Below, piece after piece: positions 20,672 through 29,362 of a stretch of 64,000 nucleotides of DNA. The stretch's first letter is position 1. Each line of letters starts with the position of its first letter. Location: the NCBI RefSeq assembly GCF_002632585.1, contig NZ_NIBV01000001.1:2003203-2067202 (forward strand), in the 5' to 3' direction. The notes beneath the pieces are model-generated. The model had not been told where the DNA came from and did not search any database. It saw only the letters and a list, made by a program, of their open reading frames with translations. The position numbers and the translations under genes were made by a program. The stretch is from Xenorhabdus szentirmaii DSM 16338 (GTDB lineage Bacteria; Pseudomonadota; Gammaproteobacteria; Enterobacterales; Enterobacteriaceae).

Positions 20672-21769
20672 ATGTCAAAACACACGCCACTATATGATCA
20701 ACATCAGGCATGCGGAGCACGCATGGTAGATTTTCATGGCTGGATGATGCCCCTGCATTATGGTTCACAGTTAGACGAGCATCATTCAGTTCGTACTGAT
20801 GCGGGTATGTTCGACGTTTCTCACATGACGATTGTGGATCTGCAAGGCACGGGTTGCCGTGATTTTCTTCGTTACCTTCTGGCAAATGATATCGCCAAAT
20901 TGACTGAACCGGGCAAAGCCCTTTATAGCGGAATGCTGAATGCTTCCGGTGGTGTTATTGATGACCTGATTGTTTACTTCTTCACTGATAGCGCCTATCG
21001 ACTGGTCGTGAATTCAGCAACCCGTGAAAAAGACTTAGCATGGATTAATCAACATGCTGAAAAATACGATGTTGAGATAACGGTGCGCGACGATTTAGCG
21101 CTCATTGCGGTTCAGGGCCCGAATGCACAAGCCAAAGTCCAATCTTTATTCAATGATGAACAAAAACAGGCTGTAATGGACATGAAGCCGTTCTTTGGTG
21201 TTCAGTCGGGTAGTTTGTTCATTGCAACGACAGGTTATACCGGTGAAGCGGGTTATGAAATTGCCCTGCCGAAAGAACAAGCAGCAGATTTCTGGCAAGC
21301 CTTATTGAAAGCAGGCGTAAAGCCCGCAGGTTTAGGCGCGCGTGACACATTGCGCCTTGAAGCAGGCATGAATCTTTATAGTCAGGAAATGGATGAAACC
21401 ATATCACCTTTAGCTGCCAACATGGGATGGACCATTGCGTGGAAACCCGAAGATCGTCAGTTCATTGGCCGTGAAGCGCTGGAAAAACAACGCGAAACTG
21501 GCACTGAAAAACTGGTTGGGCTGGTGATGCGTGAAAAAGGGGTTTTGCGTAGTGGATTGGTTGTTAGCTTCACTGATGAAGTAGGTGAAATACATTCTGG
21601 CGTCATCACCAGTGGAACATTTTCTCCAACTTTGGGATTTAGCATCGCACTTGCTCGGGTACCGCAGGGCATTGGTGAGCAGGCCATTGTCCAGATCCGT
21701 AATCGTGAAATGCCCGTTCAGGTCGTTAAACCGGGTTTTGTACGGATGGGTAAATCACTCTTAGATTAA
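20672..21769 (+). CDS. gcvT: Glycine cleavage system T protein (aminomethyltransferase)
   Basis: Transfers the aminomethyl group from H protein to tetrahydrofolate, giving methylene-THF and ammonia. It has 365 residues. The start [29 protein letters not shown], the LALIAVQGP region, and the folate-site [11 protein letters not shown] (about residue 190) with [13 protein letters not shown] are typical. It has a folate-binding barrel with catalytic Asp in the N-terminal [17 protein letters not shown] part. First gene of gcvT-gcvH-gcvP; GAGGGAAATA precedes the ATG. Confidence 0.97.
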   Translation: MSKHTPLYDQHQACGARMVDFHGWMMPLHYGSQLDEHHSVRTDAGMFDVSHMTIVDLQGTGCRDFLRYLLANDIAKLTEPGKALYSGMLNASGGVIDDLIVYFFTDSAYRLVVNSATREKDLAWINQHAEKYDVEITVRDDLALIAVQGPNAQAKVQSLFNDEQKQAVMDMKPFFGVQSGSLFIATTGYTGEAGYEIALPKEQAADFWQALLKAGVKPAGLGARDTLRLEAGMNLYSQEMDETISPLAANMGWTIAWKPEDRQFIGREALEKQRETGTEKLVGLVMREKGVLRSGLVVSFTDEVGEIHSGVITSGTFSPTLGFSIALARVPQGIGEQAIVQIRNREMPVQVVKPGFVRMGKSLLD

Positions 21770-21837
21770 TTTTTGAACGTAATGTTTTGATTGTTGTAAT
21801 GTTTTGATTGATTAATAGAAACAAGGAGATGGCAGCA

Positions 21838-22230
21838 ATGAGTCATGTACCAACAGAATTAAAATATACAGAATCACATGAATGGGTTCGTTCGGAAGGG
21901 AATGGGGAATACACCGTAGGCATTACCGAACATGCCCAGCAATTATTGGGTGATATGGTGTTCGTTGATTTGCCTGAAATCGGTGCAGAGGTAACCTGTG
22001 GTGATGACTGTGCAGTCGTGGAATCAGTCAAAGCTGCTTCTGATATCTACGCACCATTGAGTGGTAAAATCATTGCTATTAATCCTGATTTAGAAGGCTC
22101 TCCCGAATTAGTGAACAGTGAACCATATGATGAAGGTTGGCTGTTCCGCATCAAAATCACTGATGAGAGTGAAATCGCTAATTTGCTTGATGCTGAAAAT
22201 TATCAGTCACTCTTGGAAGAAAACGAATAA
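21838..22230 (+). CDS. gcvH: Glycine cleavage system H protein
   Basis: Lipoylated shuttle protein that carries the methylamine arm between P, T and L proteins. It has 130 residues. The lipoylation lysine lies in [14 protein letters not shown] (about residue 65) within the barrel-sandwich fold. I start at ATG 21838, since [17 protein letters not shown] aligns with E. coli; AAGGAG lies 9 bases upstream. Upstream in-frame starts add residues not seen in the family. Confidence 0.97.
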   Translation: MSHVPTELKYTESHEWVRSEGNGEYTVGITEHAQQLLGDMVFVDLPEIGAEVTCGDDCAVVESVKAASDIYAPLSGKIIAINPDLEGSPELVNSEPYDEGWLFRIKITDESEIANLLDAENYQSLLEENE

Positions 22231-22242
22231 TTGCCTTACTCC

Positions 22243-22276
22243 GCCCCATATTACGTTTGTGAATGGGGCTTTTTTA
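22243..22276 (+). terminator. Intercistronic terminator-like hairpin between gcvH and gcvP
   Basis: Stem GCCCCAT / ATGGGGC with a 13-base loop, followed directly by six T, between the gcvH stop and the gcvP start. It looks like an intrinsic terminator and may reduce gcvP transcription relative to gcvTH. Confidence 0.65.
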
Positions 22277-22320
22277 TATGTGCTGTTTTTTTAGTAGCTA
22301 GTTTCAGGAAATTATCATCA

Positions 22321-25197
22321 ATGACCCAGACATTAATCCAACTTGAAAATCAGGGTGAATTTATTCGTCGCCACATTGGTTCTTCTGCTGAACAGCAAAC
22401 AGAAATGTTGGCGATGGTTGGTGCAAATTCTCTTGACGATCTGACAGATAAAATCGTTCCCCGTGATATCGTATTGCCCGAGCCGCCGGCAATCGGAGAA
22501 AGTGCGACTGAACAACAGGCTCTGGCCGAATTGAAAGTGATGGCGAACCAGAACCAGCGTTATCAATCTTATATTGGCATGGGATATTCGCCTTCCATAC
22601 TACCGCCAGTCATTTTGCGTAATTTGTTGGAAAATCCGGGTTGGTATACCGCTTATACGCCTTACCAGCCAGAGGTTTCTCAGGGCCGACTGGAAGCCCT
22701 GCTGAATTTCCAGCAAGTGACTATCGATCTGACAGGGCTGGAGCTGGCTTCTGCTTCTCTCTTGGATGAAGCAACAGGAGCGGCGGAGTCCATGGCAATG
22801 GCAAAACGGATCAGCAAATTGAAAGGTGCTGAGCGTTTCTTTGTGGCAGATGATATTCATCCACAAACATTGGATGTTGTGCGTACTCGTGCTGAGACAT
22901 TTGGGTTTGAGGTCATTGTTGATAAAGCAGAAAAAGTACTGGAATTAGAAGGTGTATTCGGTGTCTTACTGCAACAAGTTGGCACGACGGGTGAAATTCA
23001 CGATTACAGCGACCTGATTGCACACCTGAAAGCGAAAAAAATTGTTGTGAGTGTGGCTGCGGATTTCATGGCTCTCGTCATGCTGACCGCACCGGGCAAA
23101 CAAGGGGCAGACATTGTATTTGGTTCGGCGCAACGTTTCGGGGTTCCGATGGGATACGGTGGCCCTCATGCGGCTTTCTTTGCCTGCCGTGATGAATTCA
23201 AGCGTTCTATGCCGGGGCGTATCATCGGTGTTTCCCGTGATGCAGCGGGTAACAGAGCACTGCGCATGGCGATGCAGACGCGTGAACAGCATATTCGTCG
23301 TGAAAAAGCGAACTCCAATATTTGTACCTCCCAAGTTTTGCTGGCGAATATTGCAGGCATGTATGCGGTTTACCATGGTGCTGAAGGCTTGAAACGCATT
23401 GCGAACCGCATTCATCGACTGACAAGCATTCTGGCTGCGGGATTGCAGAAAGCCGGCATCTCGTTGCGCCATAAAACATGGTTTGACACACTGGCCATTG
23501 AAGTAGCAGATAAATCACAGGTATTGGCAAGAGCGAAAAAAGCGAAAATTAACCTGCGTACCGATATTCTTGGTGCCGTTGGTGTCTCCTTGAGTGAAAG
23601 AACAAGCCGTGCTGATTTAATTACGCTGTTCCAGGTCCTGACAGGTTCTGATTCCGTACTGGATATCGACACGCTCGATGCTGAAATGGCAGCGGCCAAC
23701 CCAGCCATTCCCGCATCCATGTTGCGCCGTGACGAAATCCTGACACATGATAACTTCCGTCGTTATCACAGTGAAACGGACATGATGCGCTATATGCATA
23801 GTCTGGAACGTAAAGATCTGGCTTTGAACCAAGCGATGATCCCGCTGGGTTCATGCACGATGAAACTGAATGCGGTAGCAGAAATTACGCCGATTACATG
23901 GCCTGAATTTACAGACATGCACCCATTCTGCCCTCCGGAACAAGCGCAGGGCTACCATCAAATGATTGGTCAGCTTTCCCATTGGTTAGTACTGTTAACG
24001 GGATACGATGCATTTTGTATGCAGCCAAACTCGGGCGCACAAGGGGAATATGCAGGCTTGCTGGCGATCCGTCGTTATTACGCCAGCCGCGGTGAGCAGC
24101 ATCGCCATATTTGCCTGATCCCGAGTTCTGCCCATGGTACCAATCCGGCTTCCGCGCATATGGCGGGCATGACAGTTGTGGTCGTGGATTGCGATAAAGA
24201 CGGTAACATTGACCTCGCTGACTTACGCGAAAAAGCAGAAAAACATCGTGATAGCCTTGCTTGTATCATGGTGACTTATCCATCGACCCACGGGGTATAC
24301 GAAGAAACCATTCGTGAAATTTGTGATGTTGTTCATCAGAATGGTGGTCAGGTTTATCTGGACGGTGCAAACATGAACGCTCAGGTCGGTATTACGACCC
24401 CAGGCTTTATTGGCGCAGACGTATCGCATTTGAACCTGCATAAAACCTTCTGTATTCCGCATGGTGGCGGTGGTCCGGGCATGGGGCCAATTGGCGTGAA
24501 AAAACACCTTGCGCCATTTGTTCCCGGCCATTCAGTCGTTGAAATGGATGGAATATCCACATTGGGTGCCGTGTCTGCTGCGCCATTCGGCAGTGCATCC
24601 ATCCTGCCCATCAGCTGGATGTACATTAGGATGATGGGGGCGAGCGGGCTGAGAAAAGCAAGTCAGGTTGCGATATTGAACGCAAACTACATTGCAACCC
24701 GTCTGAAAAGTGCTTATGAGATCCTCTATACCGGGCGTGGTGGTTACGTTGCGCATGAATGCATTCTGGACATCCGCCCGCTGAAAGAAGAGTTTGGCAT
24801 CAGTGAAATGGATATCGCGAAGCGTCTGATTGACTATGGTTTCCATGCTCCAACCATGTCATTCCCTGTTGCGGGAACCCTGATGGTTGAGCCGACAGAG
24901 TCAGAAAGCAAAGTTGAAATTGATCGCTTTATTGACGCAATGCTGGCAATTCGGGAAGAAATCAGCAAAGTGGCAAGCGGAGAATGGCCTTTGGAAGATA
25001 ACCCATTGGTGAATGCGCCACATGTTCAGACTGAACTGGTATCTGACTGGAACCATGCATACAGCCGTGAAGTCGCTGTTTTCCCGACAATGGAAACTCA
25101 AGCCAATAAATACTGGCCGACAGTTAAACGTCTTGATGATGTTTACGGTGACCGCAACTTACATTGCTCGTGTGCGCCGATTGAAGACTATCGTTAA
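22321..25197 (+). CDS. gcvP: Glycine dehydrogenase (decarboxylating), P protein
   Basis: PLP enzyme that decarboxylates glycine and loads the aminomethyl group on lipoyl-H protein. It has 958 residues with fused N- and C-terminal halves, the usual architecture in enterobacteria. The PLP lysine is in [20 protein letters not shown] (about residue 705); [10 protein letters not shown] and GANMNAQVG are typical active-site stretches. I start at ATG 22321 ([20 protein letters not shown] matches E. coli). A longer in-frame start at 22231 would read through the hairpin before gcvP and has no family support. Confidence 0.97.
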   Translation: MTQTLIQLENQGEFIRRHIGSSAEQQTEMLAMVGANSLDDLTDKIVPRDIVLPEPPAIGESATEQQALAELKVMANQNQRYQSYIGMGYSPSILPPVILRNLLENPGWYTAYTPYQPEVSQGRLEALLNFQQVTIDLTGLELASASLLDEATGAAESMAMAKRISKLKGAERFFVADDIHPQTLDVVRTRAETFGFEVIVDKAEKVLELEGVFGVLLQQVGTTGEIHDYSDLIAHLKAKKIVVSVAADFMALVMLTAPGKQGADIVFGSAQRFGVPMGYGGPHAAFFACRDEFKRSMPGRIIGVSRDAAGNRALRMAMQTREQHIRREKANSNICTSQVLLANIAGMYAVYHGAEGLKRIANRIHRLTSILAAGLQKAGISLRHKTWFDTLAIEVADKSQVLARAKKAKINLRTDILGAVGVSLSERTSRADLITLFQVLTGSDSVLDIDTLDAEMAAANPAIPASMLRRDEILTHDNFRRYHSETDMMRYMHSLERKDLALNQAMIPLGSCTMKLNAVAEITPITWPEFTDMHPFCPPEQAQGYHQMIGQLSHWLVLLTGYDAFCMQPNSGAQGEYAGLLAIRRYYASRGEQHRHICLIPSSAHGTNPASAHMAGMTVVVVDCDKDGNIDLADLREKAEKHRDSLACIMVTYPSTHGVYEETIREICDVVHQNGGQVYLDGANMNAQVGITTPGFIGADVSHLNLHKTFCIPHGGGGPGMGPIGVKKHLAPFVPGHSVVEMDGISTLGAVSAAPFGSASILPISWMYIRMMGASGLRKASQVAILNANYIATRLKSAYEILYTGRGGYVAHECILDIRPLKEEFGISEMDIAKRLIDYGFHAPTMSFPVAGTLMVEPTESESKVEIDRFIDAMLAIREEISKVASGEWPLEDNPLVNAPHVQTELVSDWNHAYSREVAVFPTMETQANKYWPTVKRLDDVYGDRNLHCSCAPIEDYR

Positions 25198-25293
25198 TCT
25201 CGGCTTAACATGTCCGTTGCATTAGCGTTTCAAGGGGCAGCAGAATAAATCTGCTCCTTGAATGATAATAAGTGCGACGACAGGCATATTGTT

Positions 25294-25323
25294 AAATCCT
25301 CATCTTAGGATGGGGATTTTTCT
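25294..25323 (+). terminator. Rho-independent terminator of the gcv operon
   Basis: Eleven-bp stem AAATCCTCATC / GATGGGGATTT (one G-U pair), loop TTAG, then T-rich sequence. A second inverted repeat (CAAGGGGCAGCA / TCTGCTCCTTG) lies between this and the gcvP stop. Confidence 0.85.
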
Positions 25324-25600
25324 CTTCGGAAGCATACAGTTAAATTCTATATTGATTAAATAATCAATACTGCTTTTTTGTTCGTTATTCTTTTAGTTTT
25401 GGTTAAAGGGAGGTTAGTAAAAAATAAAGCTGAGTTTAAATAAAAACAATAAGTAATAATAAAAAGATATATGCCAACCACAACCCAATAAACAGCTAAT
25501 TCACTTGTGTAAAGAAAAAGTATTGTGATTTAATCGAACGTGAAAACATTGCAAAACTACTTTATGAAAATAATAACCTCTTACACTAATAGGAATTAAC
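25324..25600. other. AT-rich intergenic region
   Basis: Very AT-rich sequence separating the core gcv operon from an accessory block. No supported frame or structure; it probably contains the promoter for the gene at 25601. Confidence 0.45.
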
Positions 25601-26401
25601 ATGTTTACTGTTATGACAGATGCATTTTTTCACACTAGTTTTCTTCATGAAAAACTGAGAGGTTTTCAGCTAAATTGGATAGTCAGGAACTCTAGGAAAC
25701 TAGATATATCATTGCTGGATAATATACATCATGAGCTTTCAAAAAAAGAAAAAATAACAGATGATGATATTATTAAATTGGAAGAAATTTACCAAGGTCT
25801 TAACGAAACAGAAAAATACCTGGCCAAGGCTCATGGTGTTCCTGAAACACATTCTTTATCTTCCGCAATGATGATTGAAACAGGCAATTTCGGTGAAAGT
25901 TTTTATCAGGATTATTTAAATCATGAATGCAGCCAAGATAAGGATGGGGCACTTATTTTTATGACGGTTATTCTATCGCCATTTTGGATAGAGCATTTTG
26001 AAAAAAGGATAGTCAATGCGCATTCCGCTATTTTACCTTATGCCAGGGGCATGTTTGCGATAGAACAATTGGCAACATCAGAAAACAAGAAAGCGGTTGA
26101 ACGGTCTGCGGGGGCGACAATTCATTATGTTGATCCCGGAATAGATACTGGCCCGATTATTGAACAAAAGCGGCTTCCTTCGCCTTGGGCATTAGACAGC
26201 ATATGGGGAGTAAAAGGTGAATCTCAGCTGACCGCATTCGGGCTGTTGAAAAGCTATCTTGAACGAGAGAATAAATTCCAGTTTACGGATACTTTACCGA
26301 TTAAACAGGATATTAAAAGCCCGTTGTTTATGAGCAAAACCTTTACCGATGAAGTGAAACGTAAAGCGGAAGCCAGTTTTCTTAAAATGAAAGAAATGTA
26401 A
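25601..26401 (+). CDS. Stand-alone formyltransferase-family enzyme
   Basis: Protein of 266 residues with the formyl-THF transferase signature of PurN and Fmt. NAHSAILPYARG (about residues 137-148) holds the Asn and His of the catalytic triad, and GATIHYVDPGIDTGPII (about residues 171-187) the Asp. It is neither PurN nor Fmt: the N-terminus has an unusual helical region of about 90 residues and the remainder is short. Such enzymes formylate amino sugars, amines or specialised metabolites, or act on N-formyl groups. The substrate is unknown. It is followed by its own terminator and has no obvious partner. Confidence 0.75.
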   Translation: MFTVMTDAFFHTSFLHEKLRGFQLNWIVRNSRKLDISLLDNIHHELSKKEKITDDDIIKLEEIYQGLNETEKYLAKAHGVPETHSLSSAMMIETGNFGESFYQDYLNHECSQDKDGALIFMTVILSPFWIEHFEKRIVNAHSAILPYARGMFAIEQLATSENKKAVERSAGATIHYVDPGIDTGPIIEQKRLPSPWALDSIWGVKGESQLTAFGLLKSYLERENKFQFTDTLPIKQDIKSPLFMSKTFTDEVKRKAEASFLKMKEM

Positions 26402-26419
26402 AAACGAATATTAAAACAA

Positions 26420-26459
26420 AAAAAGCCGTATTGAAGACAATATCAATACGGCTTTTTTA
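26420..26459. terminator. Rho-independent terminator of the formyltransferase gene
   Basis: Eleven-bp stem AGCCGTATTGA / TCAATACGGCT flanked by an A run on the left and a T run on the right, so it can work on both strands. Confidence 0.9.
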
Positions 26460-26480
26460 TTATTTATGCAGCCAACAAAG

Positions 26481-26505
26481 GGCAACTTGAAAGACGAAGG
26501 GTATA
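26481..26505. repeat. Single end of the dispersed repeat family
   Basis: GCAACTTGAAAGACGAAGGG followed by TATA matches the right end of the elements at 12738-12863 and 16332-16476. No left end is visible nearby, so this is a solo end. Confidence 0.45.
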
Positions 26506-26583
26506 TGTTTATAAAGACGGATTGCTGAGTGACTTCTTTCAGGGTATGGGGTCATTAATTTTTATTTAATTTTTATTTAATTT

Positions 26584-26820
26584 TTGTATGGGCTATTTAT
26601 TTTTTGTTTTGCACTCATTATAAGTATTCTTTATATTATCGTAGGCTGTACAAAAAAGTTTTTACTGTTTGCAATCTTGTTGAATTTAGGTGTGGCTTTT
26701 TTGATTATATTAATATATGGAACTAACCTAAGTTTAACAAGGTTTTTCATTATACTCATGCCATTAACTGCTATATCAGTGATAGGTTACTTTATTTTAC
26801 AAAAATGTGGAATAAAGTAA
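26584..26820 (+). CDS. Possible small membrane protein
   Basis: A frame of 78 codons coding for three strongly hydrophobic segments (about residues 1-22, 26-45, 52-70), a realistic small membrane protein. However, the only early start is TTG at 26584, without a Shine-Dalgarno, directly after an imperfect triplication of a TTTTTATTTAA unit. The 5' end may be degenerate. No family recognised. Confidence 0.35.
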   Translation: MYGLFIFCFALIISILYIIVGCTKKFLLFAILLNLGVAFLIILIYGTNLSLTRFFIILMPLTAISVIGYFILQKCGIK

Positions 26821-26827
26821 CCTTTGG

Positions 26828-26852
26828 GAAAAAAGCCTCTAAAAGAGGCTCA
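26828..26852 (-). terminator. Terminator of the first LCI-like gene
   Basis: Read on the minus strand, AGCCTC TTTT A GAGGCT is followed by six T, directly downstream of the minus-strand gene ending at 26863. Confidence 0.85.
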
Positions 26853-26862
26853 TTGTAGGGTG

Positions 26863-27153
26863 TTATATTTTCTTACCTTCGTAGTAAGCAACATAGCCTT
26901 TACCGCAATGGGCTGTCATCGGTTTAACACCCTGCAAGGAATAATGAACTTTTCCGTCAGTGAATTCACTGTCAAAAATATAATTAGGGCGCACTTCATA
27001 TAAAACAAATACGGCGCCATTTAGACCAGTATAAGTTCTCCCGGAACTATAACAATCATTATAGTTAAAATTTTTATTTGGTGACGTAGTTGCGATATTG
27101 CCTGTTAATGTAATAACTGCGGCCAATGCACCACCAACAAGTAATTTCTTCAA
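26863..27153 (-). CDS. Small secreted LCI-like protein, copy 1 (start codon decayed)
   Basis: One of three tandem paralogues. The mature part (about 70 residues) has two conserved cysteines and ends in a GYVAYYEGKK pattern. The aromatic spacing resembles the Bacillus LCI antimicrobial fold; this is my inference from pattern only. Aligned with copy 2, the codon matching its ATG is ATA (27154-27156). The next codon, TTG 27153, is the best remaining start and opens a signal peptide (LKKLLVGGALAAV). The Shine-Dalgarno is also worn (AACAAGAGA against AAAGGACGG). The longer frame from ATG 27210 lies in DNA that aligns with the untranslated leader of copy 2, so I reject it. Possibly weakly expressed or silent. 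Confidence 0.55.
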   Translation of the reverse strand: MKKLLVGGALAAVITLTGNIATTSPNKNFNYNDCYSSGRTYTGLNGAVFVLYEVRPNYIFDSEFTDGKVHYSLQGVKPMTAHCGKGYVAYYEGKKI

Positions 27154-27346
27154 TATAAAATCTCTTGTTAATATTATTTTAACTTTATGTTCAAATTTAT
27201 TACTCATCAAATCATATTTGATAAGGCGGGATAAATATAAATCATAAAAAGATATATTTACTATTTCAAAATTTGGACGCTGTATATGTTTTTTATATTG
27301 TCGTTTTCCCTGTAATTATGTAATTTCCTTTGTGATTATAAAGTGA

Positions 27347-27372
27347 AAAACCCCGTTATCTTAACGAGGTCA
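27347..27372 (-). terminator. Terminator of the second LCI-like gene
   Basis: On the minus strand CCTCGTTA AGA TAACGGGG is followed by TTTTTC. The gene stops at 27420, about 50 bases upstream. Confidence 0.85.
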
Positions 27373-27419
27373 ATTAGTTTTATAAAACCATTGAAACAAT
27401 AGGGTTGCGGTATTTTTTC

Positions 27420-27704
27420 TTATGGCTTTATGGCTTCATATTTGCCAACGTAAATACTCATTCCACAGGAATATAATTTTTTAAAGCCTTTTAAATGCCA
27501 CTCATGCCCATTTTCTTTACGTACATCAAGAAAAACAATGCCATCTTTAACAAGGTATTTTGTATATACGCCATTGTTGTATTCGATAGAAGAAGAATAG
27601 CAGTTTTTCCAGGGAATATCTGTGCTTGCTGATGCTGTGCCAATGCCTGTGGTCAGGGTAATACCTGCTGCCAATGCACTACCGACGAATAATTTCTTCA
27701 ACAT
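27420..27704 (-). CDS. Small secreted LCI-like protein, copy 2
   Basis: Intact 94-residue precursor: signal peptide MLKKLFVGSALAAGITLTTG with cleavage near ASA-STD, then about 68 residues with two cysteines (KNCYSSS and LYSCGMS). The pattern GIVFLDV...HEWHLKGF...YVGKYEAI parallels the beta-strands of Bacillus LCI (FAASFVL..TKWIFKS..YWVGIYEVW). AAAGGACGG precedes the ATG. The upstream 90 bases align with those of the two sister genes, so they are probably co-regulated monocistronic units, each with its own terminator. Role as antimicrobial, toxin or surface protein is unproven. Confidence 0.75.
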   Translation of the reverse strand: MLKKLFVGSALAAGITLTTGIGTASASTDIPWKNCYSSSIEYNNGVYTKYLVKDGIVFLDVRKENGHEWHLKGFKKLYSCGMSIYVGKYEAIKP

Positions 27705-27917
27705 AAAAACCGTCCTTTAATATTTTTTTTAACTTTTAATCTACATTTATTACTTATTCAATTACCTGTGATAAGGTGCGCTAAATGTAAATCATCATAA
27801 AATAATTTCACCATTTCAAAATTTGGAAACGGTATATATTTTTATCTTGGTTGGATCTATAAATGTCTGTCGGATATTTTAGTAAAAAAAGTGATGTTAT
27901 TATATGCAGTAATATAA

Positions 27918-27946
27918 AAAACCTCGTTAATTTCAACGAGGTTTAT
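27918..27946 (-). terminator. Terminator of the third LCI-like gene
   Basis: On the minus strand AAACCTCGTT GAAATT AACGAGGTTT is followed by a T run, just downstream of the gene ending at 27974. It resembles the terminator of copy 2. Confidence 0.88.
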
Positions 27947-27973
27947 CGATGTGATGGAAAGCATGTTAAGTCA

Positions 27974-28261
27974 CTACTTTATCAATCGACCTTCATAATA
28001 AGCTTGAAAAGCATTGCGCCCAGTATGATATTCACAAGCGCCAATATTTTGTTTAAAATACCATTTTATTTTTCCAAACCGCGTGTTTTCCACGAACACA
28101 TTAGCAAATGTATTTGAAGGGTTAATAACATATCTAAAATACTTGCCGTTATTGGCATATTGGGCATCTGGAGAGCTGCAATATTTTGCTGCCGATGCAG
28201 TTCCAATTCCGGCTATTAATGCCGTTGCCAATGTGCCTACTGTCAATAATTTCTTGAACAT
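27974..28261 (-). CDS. Small secreted LCI-like protein, copy 3
   Basis: 95-residue precursor: signal peptide MFKKLLTVGTLATALIAG ending near ASA-AKY, mature part with cysteines in AKYCSSP and GACEYH. The stretch NTFANVFVENTRFGKIKWYF and the end NAFQAYYEGRLI are the closest of the three to LCI (NFAASFVL, TKWIFK, VGIYEVW). AGGAGAATATTT precedes the ATG. It is divergent from the exporter operon that starts at 28622, across a shared 360-bp region. Confidence 0.75.
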   Translation of the reverse strand: MFKKLLTVGTLATALIAGIGTASAAKYCSSPDAQYANNGKYFRYVINPSNTFANVFVENTRFGKIKWYFKQNIGACEYHTGRNAFQAYYEGRLIK

Positions 28262-28621
28262 AAATATTCTCCTGTCATAGATCTGGAACTTAAAATGTTT
28301 TATTGATAGCGTTGTATTTTATAATGCGCCCTAAATCTAAGTTACCCTTGATTAGGGTACAATTTTAAAATTTATAAACCGCCTATGTATTCCACGATAG
28401 AATGAAAAACTAATTTTGATTATCATAATTTATAATGGGTGGGTAAATTTCTATTATTCACATAAGGAAAGTAATTTATCTATAATTGCAATATTAATGA
28501 GAAAAATAATATACAATCGGATGTATAGATTATTTCTCGGACATTCTTTATTGTATTCAAATTTCCGTTACTTTGATAAATATCAATATAGATATTAAGA
28601 CGCAGGATATTATAAGCCATA
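28262..28621. promoter_or_regulatory. Divergent regulatory region between LCI-like copy 3 and the exporter operon
   Basis: The left part (about 28290-28340) aligns with the upstream regions of the other two LCI-like genes, including a conserved GATTTA..TTTA..GCGC..TTAT block on the minus strand. A perfect palindrome TACCCT-TGATT-AGGGTA lies at 28343-28359 and could be an operator serving both directions. The right part is AT-rich with no supported frame. Confidence 0.45.
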
Positions 28622-29362
28622 ATGGTTTCTATAAACTCTACATTGTCAACATCTTTGATAACACCGGTGATTAATATGCAAAATCTGACCCGCGTTTATC
28701 AACAGGGTGAACGGAACCCAATATCAATTCTAAAAGATATTACGGCTCAAATTTTTGTCGGTCAGAGTTGCGCCATTGTGGGTACATCAGGTTCAGGTAA
28801 AAGTACCTTATTGAATATTCTTGGCTTGCTGGATAAACCCACTTCCGGGAAATATTTTCTTTGTGGTGTTGATATGTCAACGGCGGATGATGAATTTCGT
28901 GCCAGAATGCGCAATAAAGAAATTGGTTTTGTTTTTCAAAGTTTTCATTTGTTGCCCGGAATGACGGCAACGGAAAATGTCGCACTACCCTTGCTTTACC
29001 GTGGTATTTCAGCCTCACAGGCCCATAGGATTGCCAGAGAAAAATTACATTTGGTGGGGCTGGCCCAGCGTGCCGGGCATTATCCGGCAGATCTCTCCGG
29101 TGGTCAGCGGCAACGGGTGGCACTTGCCAGAGCATTAGTCGGGGAGCCTTCATTGTTGTTGGCGGATGAACCCACCGGAAATCTGGATCAACAAACGGCA
29201 GAGGAAATTTTGTTGCTGCTTTCTTCCCTCCACACGGAAAACGCGATGACGCTGGTCGTCATTACTCATGATGCGATGGTGGCGGATCATATGCAGCGTG
29301 AACTGCGCATGGTTGACGGCCAGCTGCATGAAACCAGAGGTGTAGCCATTCATGCAGGGTAA
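28622..29362 (+). CDS. MacB-type ABC transporter ATP-binding protein
   Basis: ATPase subunit of a MacB/LolCDE-class exporter, 246 residues. Walker A GTSGSGKST (about residues 54-62), signature LSGGQRQR (about 159-166), Walker B LLLADEP (about 179-185) and switch His VITHD (about 216) are all present. It overlaps the permease gene by 11 bases. Unlike MacB, where ATPase and permease are one protein, the two are separate here, as in many peptide exporters. First gene of a four-gene operon 28622-33319. Confidence 0.92.
   Translation: MVSINSTLSTSLITPVINMQNLTRVYQQGERNPISILKDITAQIFVGQSCAIVGTSGSGKSTLLNILGLLDKPTSGKYFLCGVDMSTADDEFRARMRNKEIGFVFQSFHLLPGMTATENVALPLLYRGISASQAHRIAREKLHLVGLAQRAGHYPADLSGGQRQRVALARALVGEPSLLLADEPTGNLDQQTAEEILLLLSSLHTENAMTLVVITHDAMVADHMQRELRMVDGQLHETRGVAIHAG

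Noticed and set aside
22966..23472. 168-codon minus-strand frame inside gcvP
   Set aside because: Antisense shadow of conserved gcvP; composition follows the opposite coding strand.
28416..28598. 60-codon frame before the exporter operon
   Set aside because: AT-rich, no ribosome binding site, lies in the shared regulatory region.
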